Positions 1 through 5,548 of a stretch of DNA of 7,704 bases are shown piece by piece. Within the stretch, counting starts at the first letter, position 1; each line of letters begins with the position of its first letter. Origin of the DNA: Candidatus Fermentibacteraceae bacterium. GTDB lineage: Bacteria > Fermentibacterota > Fermentibacteria > Fermentibacterales > JCC-6. The stretch covers positions 1 to 7,704 of the forward strand of contig JAGGYZ010000086.1 of NCBI GenBank assembly GCA_021162285.1, written 5' to 3'. Under the pieces are notes generated by a model. The model searched no databases. It was not told the origin of the DNA and saw nothing but the letters and a program-made list of their open reading frames with translations. The position numbers and the translations under genes were made by a program.

Positions 1-203
1 ATATTGTGTTCTTTGTTCCCGGTGGTATAGGTGTAAGAGAGGCTGTAGCGGCTTCAATTGCCGCACCCGGTCTGGTTGCCCCTGCTGCTCTGGCAATTGC
101 GGGTCAGAGGGTGTTCATGGCTGCGGCAGAACTGGTGCTGGCTCTTCTGAATTCGGGAAAAGTGAAATTTACTTCAGGAGGAACAGATGTTCATAAACAG
201 TGA
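1..203 (+). CDS. Flippase-like (LPG-synthase TM family) membrane protein, C-terminal fragment
   Basis: This is the 3' end of a gene whose start lies outside the window; about 66 residues are visible, ending at TGA 201-203. The visible part holds the motif PGGIGVREA, the signature of the lysylphosphatidylglycerol synthase transmembrane / flippase-like family (PF03706, TIGR00374). It is followed by two alanine- and leucine-rich hydrophobic stretches typical of the last membrane helices, then a short hydrophilic tail. The same motif and following helix pattern recur near residue 265 of the third gene of this operon, so the two are paralogues. Family members are integral inner-membrane proteins; the best-known example, the MprF membrane domain, moves a modified phospholipid between leaflets, but the substrate of most members is unknown. 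The stop overlaps the next gene by 17 bases. Family assignment is good; substrate cannot be told. Confidence 0.85.
   Translation, partial: IVFFVPGGIGVREAVAASIAAPGLVAPAALAIAGQRVFMAAAELVLALLNSGKVKFTSGGTDVHKQ
176..181 (+). promoter_or_regulatory. Ribosome binding site of the YfhO-family gene
   Basis: A perfect AGGAGG lies 5 bases before the ATG at 187, inside the coding sequence of the upstream flippase-like gene. It fixes the start of the YfhO-family gene and shows that the 17-base overlap is real. Confidence 0.85.
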
Positions 204-2466
204 AAAAACAATTCTGGGAAGCGTATTGATCCTTCTGGCAGTTCTCACCTACTGGACCATATTCTCTTCTTCCCGGCTGCCCGGCGGCGACATGAGTGAC
301 ACAGTCAGCCAGGGCTATCCGTTTTTCTCCTACACGGAGAGCCGCCTTTCCCAGGGCGAACTCCCGCTGTGGAATCCCTATATCCTGTGTGGCATTCCTT
401 TTTACGAATCTTTCAGTTCCCCTGTTTTCTATCCGCTTCGGGGACTCCCGATACTGCTTTTCGGCTCGGAGGTGGCCATAAGATTCCTGTTTCCTGTTCA
501 TCTTGTTCTGGCAGGCCTGTTTGCGTGGATGTTCCTTAAATCAACTGGAGTTTCCAGGTGGGGCGCCCTTGTAGGCGCATCCGCTTACGCCTCGGGCAGC
601 TGGGCCAACACTCTGTTCTACGCCGGTCACGGCAGTAAGATCATCTGCTGGGCGTGGCTTCCTCTGCTGCTGTGGGCAGTTGTGAAGTGGTCAGGGTCCA
701 GAGACACCAGGTACATTGCCCTGGGAGCCATTGCGATCGGGATGCAGGGGCTGGCAAGCCATCCTCAGATGATTCTGTACTCCGCCGGTATCGCCTTTGT
801 GCTGGCTGTGTTCATGTGGAAAAAACCCGTTGCAGGCTCCATTGCCGGAAACCTGGGCGGCCTTGCCGCAATACTTCTGCTGGGAGGAGCTCTTGCTGCA
901 GTTCAGCTGTATCCTGGATACCGGTTCAGTTCCTATACTTCCAGAGGTGAAGACCTTTCCCTTGCAACTGCTTCAAGTTTCTCGCTGGCCCCTGAAGAGT
1001 CTCTCACCATGCTGCTCCCGGGAATGTTCGGTATGAGACACGGCTTTTCAGACAGCATGGTTGGCGGTATCCCTGTGTACTTCGGCAGAATGGGCCTCAG
1101 GCTGTCAAGCGAGTTCATCGGTGTGGCTTACTTTGTTCTGGGACTTTCAGGGCTGTTTCTGGGAAAAAACAAAAAAACAAAGGCCGCTCTTGCAACACTT
1201 GCAATCGTCGGAACTGTCGTTTCCTGGGGTGGTTATACTCCGGTTTTCTCTGTGCTGTACAGGATAATTCCTATTTTCAGAAAGCTCAGAGCACCACACA
1301 TGGCTGCTTTTGTAACAACATCCAGTGTTGCTCTCGCCTCTGGGATGGGGTTTGATGCTCTGTTCACTGAAAAACAGAACAGCTGGTTGAAGAAACTAAA
1401 AATTATTCTGGCAGCAGTATCAGGGCTGTTCCTGGTTTTTCTTGTTGTTGCCGGACCTGTTTCACAAGCTCTTCAGTCCAGCTGGTGGACCGGAAACGGC
1501 GTTTCTGACCCTTCGCAGTTTGGAGCTGTTATTGCAAGGAGAACATCTCTTTTGTCCACAGACTTTCTTAGAGTTTTCCTGGTTACCGGTCTTATGGCTG
1601 CAATGTTGTTTGCAGCAGGAAAAAACAGGCGGCGGCCATGGATTTTCGCCTTACTGATTCTGGTGATTTCATCGATGGAGCTTGTACCGTTCAACAGGAG
1701 TTTCCAGGTTTTTCTTCCTGCGACCACAATTGAATCTCTGTATCCCGATGCTCCACTGCTTAGAGAGATGACTGGGGACGGCCGGGTATTTCCAGGAGGC
1801 AATGAGCTTATTCCCCTTGGAATCAGATCTGTTTTTGGATACCATGCGGCCAAACCTGCTGCAACCGACAGACTGATGGACATGGTACGCACAGCTTCTC
1901 CCTGGGTTCTGAGACAGACGGCCATGACCGCCTATGCCTCCCCTGAAGGAGCGGCTTCCTGGGAACAGTTCCGCCCGGTGCTTGCAGAAGGAATACCCGG
2001 ATACCCGGAGGGCCCTATGCCAAGGGCATTTATTCCGGAATCAGTTGTTTCGGGTTCTGTTGAGCAGGGCTATGAAGCTGTTGAAAACGGCCTGGTGCCG
2101 GAGTCTGTTTCCATTGTAACAAATGCTCCTGTAGAACTCACAGGTGTCACCGGAACTGCTGATATTCAAATTGATCTTCCGGAACTGGTGCAGATAGAAA
2201 CAAGCAGTTCGGCAGACGGATTTCTGATTCTTGCGGATTCATGGTACCCGGAATGGAAAGTTACAGTGGATGGCAGTCCTGCTCTTCTTTACAGGGCAAA
2301 CGGCTGGATGCGCGGTGTGGAGGTACCTGAAGGCAGGCATACCGTGGAGTTTACATACAGCAGCGGCAATGTGGTACAGGGTGGTATAATAAGCATTGCG
2401 GCACTGCTCTTCATTGTGATACTCTTTCTGTTCTCTGTGGCAAGAAGAAAAAGGTTAAATGCATAA
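187..2466 (+). CDS. YfhO-family membrane protein (GT-C-like glycosyltransferase)
   Basis: The 759-residue product is a multi-spanning membrane protein of the YfhO family (PF09586), at the usual length for that family. Residues 9-26 form the first membrane helix. The first outside loop carries D35 and D38 followed by PLWNPY (60-65) and G69-x-PF, the conserved region expected to bind the lipid-linked donor in GT-C-type enzymes. About a dozen hydrophobic segments follow up to residue 500. A soluble extracytoplasmic region covers roughly 505-728 and ends in the family's C-terminal beta domain, with YPEWKVTVDG (687-696), RANGW (703-707) and PEGRHTVEF (714-722). A final helix at 731-750 is followed by a basic cytoplasmic tail (RRKR). 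In Bacillus, YfhO is needed to glycosylate lipoteichoic acid using sugar carried on undecaprenyl phosphate; a related transfer to an envelope acceptor is inferred here. The start is set by AGGAGG. The gene overlaps both neighbours. Confidence 0.88.
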   Translation: MFINSEKTILGSVLILLAVLTYWTIFSSSRLPGGDMSDTVSQGYPFFSYTESRLSQGELPLWNPYILCGIPFYESFSSPVFYPLRGLPILLFGSEVAIRFLFPVHLVLAGLFAWMFLKSTGVSRWGALVGASAYASGSWANTLFYAGHGSKIICWAWLPLLLWAVVKWSGSRDTRYIALGAIAIGMQGLASHPQMILYSAGIAFVLAVFMWKKPVAGSIAGNLGGLAAILLLGGALAAVQLYPGYRFSSYTSRGEDLSLATASSFSLAPEESLTMLLPGMFGMRHGFSDSMVGGIPVYFGRMGLRLSSEFIGVAYFVLGLSGLFLGKNKKTKAALATLAIVGTVVSWGGYTPVFSVLYRIIPIFRKLRAPHMAAFVTTSSVALASGMGFDALFTEKQNSWLKKLKIILAAVSGLFLVFLVVAGPVSQALQSSWWTGNGVSDPSQFGAVIARRTSLLSTDFLRVFLVTGLMAAMLFAAGKNRRRPWIFALLILVISSMELVPFNRSFQVFLPATTIESLYPDAPLLREMTGDGRVFPGGNELIPLGIRSVFGYHAAKPAATDRLMDMVRTASPWVLRQTAMTAYASPEGAASWEQFRPVLAEGIPGYPEGPMPRAFIPESVVSGSVEQGYEAVENGLVPESVSIVTNAPVELTGVTGTADIQIDLPELVQIETSSSADGFLILADSWYPEWKVTVDGSPALLYRANGWMRGVEVPEGRHTVEFTYSSGNVVQGGIISIAALLFIVILFLFSVARRKRLNA

Positions 2467-4564
2467 GAATTCCAGGTTTTACAAAATCCAGAGCTGGGCC
2501 GGTCTTGTACTGCTTCTCGGCGCTGGTTACTATTTTTACTCACAGTTGCTTCCCAACTGGCAGCCCAAGCTGGAAGAGTTCTGGAGTGCTTCAGGGCACA
2601 ACGCAAGCAAACCTCTGATGCTTCTGTCTTTCATTCTGGTCTGGCTGGGGTATTACTTTGCTCCGCTACCGTGGCAGAAAATTCTTGAGGCTCTGAAAAT
2701 ACCAGGAATTGACAGGGGAGAACTGAGAAGAAACTGGTACATCACGCAGATGGGCAGTTATGTGCCCGGCAAACTCTGGATGGTTCTGGGCAGGCTTACT
2801 TTTCTCCGGGCTAACGGCACAGGAACATTCAAAGGTGTAACTGCGCTTGTTCTGGAGAACATCTACATGCTGGTGGCCCTGGGAGTACTTGCTCTGGTGG
2901 CCCTGCCTTTCCTGGGGTCAGACATACCGCCTGCTATTACTATTGCCTTGTGGTTCTCCGCCGGACTTGCTTTTCTTATGCTGTTTGCCCCGGGACTGCA
3001 GAAACTGTTTGCCAGAAGACTGGCCAGGAACTTTGATGTAGACATGGAAGAGCTCCCCCACATCAGCCACCGGGACCAGTTCAAATTCATAGGTGCCCAC
3101 ATTCTTTCGTGGTCCCTTAGAAGCCTGGCACTGTACGTGTGGTTCAGGGGATTCGGTGTGCCTGAATCCACACCGCCGTACGCCATGGTCGCAGTGTGCC
3201 TTCTTGCCGCTCCTGCTTCCTGGCTTATTGCTCTTGTGATGGTTTTTATTCCAGGCGGCATAGGTGTGCGGGAATCAATCAGAGGGCTTTTTCTCGCTCC
3301 GTTTGTTGTCGGCGGTATGGCTGTGGCTACCACAATAGCACTTGCACAGAGAGCCGTTGTTATCCTGGTGGAAATACTGTTCGCTTTTCAGGCAGTTGTT
3401 CATCAGTTTCTCAGGAAACATTTTCCGGTAAAAATGAATCATCTGAGTCAGCTTTCGCATCTTGGCTGGAGCGCTATGACAGGCTGGATGTGCAGGCATG
3501 GCCTTGCAAAACCACCGCATCCGATAAATGTAACATTTTCTGTAACCGGAAACTGTCAGTCCAGGTGCAAAACATGCTATATCTGGAAAAAGAATGAGCA
3601 TGAACCCGTCTCCACCGATCTTGATCTTGAAACCATAGAGAGGCTGTTCAGAGCTATTGGCTGGACATATTTCTTTAATGTATCCGGAGGAGAACCTTTT
3701 TTAAGGAAAGACCTGGCGGAAATTGTCCGCCTTGCATGCAGACACCTCAGGCCGGCAGTTGTTCACATACCTACCAACGCCATAATGCCGGAGAGAATAG
3801 AGGAAACAACAAGAAATATTCTCGAAATAATAAAAGAGGAAGCCCCGGGTACCCTTCTTACCATCAAACCTTCGTTTGACGGTATCGGGGAACAGCACGA
3901 TGAAATCAGAGGTATCCCCGGGAACTTCAAAAAGCTACTCGACACACTGGAAAGGCTGAAAGCCCTCAGAAGCACATACAAGTACCTTCACGTAGGTGTG
4001 GGTACCGTTGTTTCCCGTTTCAATCAAGACAGCCTTGAAGAGATAATTGCCTACGCAGGCACTCTTGGTGTAAACACATACATCAATGAAATTGCCGAAG
4101 AGAGAGAGGAATTCTTCAACCTGGGCAGCGGAATAACTCCCGACGAAAACAGCTACAGAAAGATAATGCTTATCTTCAAGAAAAATGTCAGAACTTCCAT
4201 GAAAGACATGAAGCTTCTCTCCAGAATAACAACAGCCATGCGTCTTGTGTACTACGATCTCGCCGCGGATATTCTGAAAGAGAACAGACAGGTCATACCC
4301 TGCTACGCGGGGATACTCAATGTGCACGTAAATGCCGATGGCGGAATCTGGCCCTGCGCTGTTCTTGCCTACAACGGACAGATGGGAAAAGTTGGCGACA
4401 ACTCTGAATTTCTTGAAATCTGGAACTCAAAACAGGCATCAAAGATCAGGAAAAGCATCAAAGCAGGGGAATGTGCCTGTCCGCTGGCCAACCAGGCCTA
4501 TTCAAACATCCTTATGGATCCGCGCAGTCTGCTGAAGACAGTCTGGATTGCCCTGAGAGGCTGA
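2459..4564 (+). CDS. Fusion of flippase-like membrane domain with radical SAM domain
   Basis: The 701-residue protein has two complete parts in one uninterrupted frame. Residues 1 to about 320 are a flippase-like / LPG-synthase TM domain: seven or eight hydrophobic segments (near 11-30, 52-71, 127-152, 158-178, 208-230, 241-264, 275-297, 299-318), a conserved cytoplasmic-type stretch (GSYVPGKLW, 99-107) and the signature PGGIGVRES at 265-273. After a linker (about 320-354), a radical SAM domain starts: C366-x3-C370-x2-C373 for the [4Fe-4S]-SAM cluster, SGGEP at 409-413, PTNAI at 438-442, and SFDG at 472-475 followed by HDEIRG. The C-terminal part has C615-x12-G-x4-C633 and C672-x-C674, which fits one auxiliary iron-sulfur cluster of the SPASM/twitch type. 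The radical SAM part should face the cytosol. The substrate is unknown; a membrane lipid, lipid-linked sugar or peptide are all possible. ATG 2459 overlaps the previous gene by 8 bases and has AAGG four bases upstream. Confidence 0.85.
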   Translation: MHKNSRFYKIQSWAGLVLLLGAGYYFYSQLLPNWQPKLEEFWSASGHNASKPLMLLSFILVWLGYYFAPLPWQKILEALKIPGIDRGELRRNWYITQMGSYVPGKLWMVLGRLTFLRANGTGTFKGVTALVLENIYMLVALGVLALVALPFLGSDIPPAITIALWFSAGLAFLMLFAPGLQKLFARRLARNFDVDMEELPHISHRDQFKFIGAHILSWSLRSLALYVWFRGFGVPESTPPYAMVAVCLLAAPASWLIALVMVFIPGGIGVRESIRGLFLAPFVVGGMAVATTIALAQRAVVILVEILFAFQAVVHQFLRKHFPVKMNHLSQLSHLGWSAMTGWMCRHGLAKPPHPINVTFSVTGNCQSRCKTCYIWKKNEHEPVSTDLDLETIERLFRAIGWTYFFNVSGGEPFLRKDLAEIVRLACRHLRPAVVHIPTNAIMPERIEETTRNILEIIKEEAPGTLLTIKPSFDGIGEQHDEIRGIPGNFKKLLDTLERLKALRSTYKYLHVGVGTVVSRFNQDSLEEIIAYAGTLGVNTYINEIAEEREEFFNLGSGITPDENSYRKIMLIFKKNVRTSMKDMKLLSRITTAMRLVYYDLAADILKENRQVIPCYAGILNVHVNADGGIWPCAVLAYNGQMGKVGDNSEFLEIWNSKQASKIRKSIKAGECACPLANQAYSNILMDPRSLLKTVWIALRG

Positions 4565-4582
4565 GAGTGTCACCAATACAGG

Positions 4583-4616
4583 AAAAGGGCGGAGTCGCAT
4601 GACCCCGCCCCTTTTT
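4583..4616. terminator. Bidirectional rho-independent terminator between convergent genes
   Basis: The arms GGGCGGAGTC (4587-4596) and GACCCCGCCC (4601-4610) pair around a GCAT loop with one A-C mismatch. The hairpin is flanked by AAAA on the left and, after one unpaired C, TTTTT on the right. It lies 18 bases after the stop of the radical SAM fusion gene and just past the stop of the minus-strand secreted-protein gene. On the plus strand the T tract is five long; on the minus strand it is four long, so termination may be somewhat weaker in that direction. Confidence 0.8.
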
Positions 4617-4627
4617 AAAAAGACAAC

Positions 4628-5464
4628 TTAGAAAGAAGTCTTCACGCCACCCCAGGTCTCAGCGTCAAGAGCTGCAGGATCCCAGTCGATGGAGAGTTTG
4701 TAGAGGAAATCGTTCTGAGGGTAAACCCACAGGTAAGTTCCATCGTAATCGATACCACCGTTAAGAGAGGCGGAGGCACTCTCGGCAAACGTGCATGACC
4801 ATACCGGGGTTGTACTGGGTGTTCCATCGGAGGCAATAGAATGGATAAAGATGTTGTCTGCCGATTCGATACCGCAGGCAACAAACAGGTAGTCTCCCCA
4901 TACGGCAAGTCCGTAAACCGACTCATAGTCCATGTCTGTCCATGTGATAGTGGTTTCTGAACCGGTGTATGCACCCCATGCAAGTTTTGATTCGTTGGGG
5001 CTTCCGACGTACATCATGTCGTGACCGGCATCAATACCGAAAAGATTTGTGTAACCTGCAGGTCCGTCGATGTTGCGGATGAATGTTCCGTCTTCTGCGA
5101 AAACACCGAACCAGCTTCCAGAGTAGTCGCTCATGAACCACTGGTTGCCACCGGTAAACTCGCAGTATCCCTGGTCATCAGGGTCTACGCCACCGGTAAT
5201 AGCCCATGTAGTACCTGTAGGTGAACCACCGGTCATATCAAACTCGACATCCAGCATATCACCCCAGTTAAGAATCCAGATACTGTTTGCAGCGTTGGTC
5301 TTTATGGCAAGGCCATATGAACTGGCGAGATCGCCGGCCAGAATATCCTCAATGGTGTACGTACCATTACTGGACCAGGGGTTCGGCATACCTGTACCGC
5401 CGGTTTTTACATCTGCAGATACAGCAACAGCAGCTATTAGAAGCAAGCTTATGAAAATTCGCAT
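4628..5464 (-). CDS. Secreted acidic protein with five propeller-like repeats
   Basis: The 278-residue product begins with a classic signal peptide, MRIFISLLLIAAVAVSA, with cleavage expected after residue 17 (V-S-A before D18). No lipobox cysteine is present, so it is probably released or periplasmic. I chose ATG 5464 because GGAGGAGG lies five bases upstream and the signal peptide starts exactly there; an ATG 39 bases further upstream has no ribosome binding site and falls at the predicted transcript start. The mature part shows five repeats of 42-51 residues, starting near 51 (GLAI), 99 (GYCEF), 141 (LFGID), 185 (GLAV) and 236 (GGID), each with a glycine- and aromatic-rich strand pattern as in beta-propeller blades. 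I count about 35 acidic against six basic residues after the signal peptide. It ends in ETWGGVKTSF, possibly a conserved tail. No enzyme motif is evident; a binding or surface role is inferred. Confidence 0.8.
   Translation of the reverse strand: MRIFISLLLIAAVAVSADVKTGGTGMPNPWSSNGTYTIEDILAGDLASSYGLAIKTNAANSIWILNWGDMLDVEFDMTGGSPTGTTWAITGGVDPDDQGYCEFTGGNQWFMSDYSGSWFGVFAEDGTFIRNIDGPAGYTNLFGIDAGHDMMYVGSPNESKLAWGAYTGSETTITWTDMDYESVYGLAVWGDYLFVACGIESADNIFIHSIASDGTPSTTPVWSCTFAESASASLNGGIDYDGTYLWVYPQNDFLYKLSIDWDPAALDAETWGGVKTSF
4679..5314 (-). repeat. Five degenerate propeller-like protein repeats
   Basis: Within the secreted protein, residues 51-262 split into five units at spacings of 48, 42, 44 and 51 residues. 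Each begins with a small hydrophobic/glycine strand (GLAI, GYCEF, LFGID, GLAV, GGID), followed by an aromatic strand (SIWIL, QWFMS, MMYVG, YLFVA, YLWVY) and then a third strand before an acidic turn. The repeats are visible at the protein level only and are not DNA repeats. Confidence 0.6.
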
Positions 5465-5469
5465 ATCAT

Positions 5470-5477
5470 CCTCCTCC
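5470..5477 (-). promoter_or_regulatory. Ribosome binding site deciding the start of the secreted protein
   Basis: Read on the minus strand, GGAGGAGG precedes ATG 5464 by five bases. It is an unusually full match to the anti-Shine-Dalgarno sequence and rules out the upstream in-frame ATG at 5503, which has no such site. Confidence 0.85.
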
Positions 5478-5486
5478 ATTGTCAGA

Positions 5487-5503
5487 GTGCTCACCATGAA
5501 CAC
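5487..5503 (-). promoter_or_regulatory. Leader hairpin near the predicted 5' end of the transcript
   Basis: On the minus strand GTGTTCA and TGAGCAC pair over seven bases (one G-U) with a three-base TGG loop. The stem starts about four bases after the predicted transcription start near 5507 and ends ten bases before the ribosome binding site. It could protect the 5' end of the message or act as an operator; there is no direct evidence for either. Confidence 0.45.
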
Positions 5504-5513
5504 CTACGGCGTG

Positions 5514-5542
5514 ATAATATCTCAGTTATCCAGGAGTGTCAA
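5514..5542 (-). promoter_or_regulatory. Near-consensus sigma-70-type promoter for the secreted-protein gene
   Basis: Read on the minus strand, a perfect -35 box TTGACA (5542-5537) is separated by 17 bases from a -10 box TATTAT (5519-5514). Transcription would begin near 5507, giving a leader of about 43 bases before ATG 5464. The -35 box starts seven bases after the stop codon of the upstream FG-GAP gene, so the secreted-protein gene can be expressed separately from it. A short GATAA/TTATC inverted repeat (5513-5530) overlaps the -10 box; its meaning is unclear. Confidence 0.8.
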
Positions 5543-5548
5543 ATCCGG

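Noticed and set aside
1473..1925. 150-codon open frame on the minus strand inside the YfhO-family gene
   Set aside because: It lies wholly antisense to a well-supported gene, shows no family resemblance and has no convincing ribosome binding site; it is a shadow frame.
2863..3333. 156-codon open frame on the minus strand inside the fusion gene
   Set aside because: It is antisense to the conserved membrane domain and has a composition unlike real proteins here.
3434..3436. Internal ATG that could start a separate radical SAM protein
   Set aside because: It lies in the linker but lacks a good ribosome binding site, and the frame is continuous with the membrane domain; a fusion is the simpler reading.
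5501..5503. Upstream ATG of the secreted protein (13 extra residues)
   Set aside because: It would sit about four bases from the predicted transcript start without a ribosome binding site, and the extra acidic residues would spoil the signal peptide.
5513..5530. GATAA/TTATC inverted repeat over the -10 box as an operator
   Set aside because: Arms of only five bases with an eight-base gap are expected by chance; noted in the promoter entry only.
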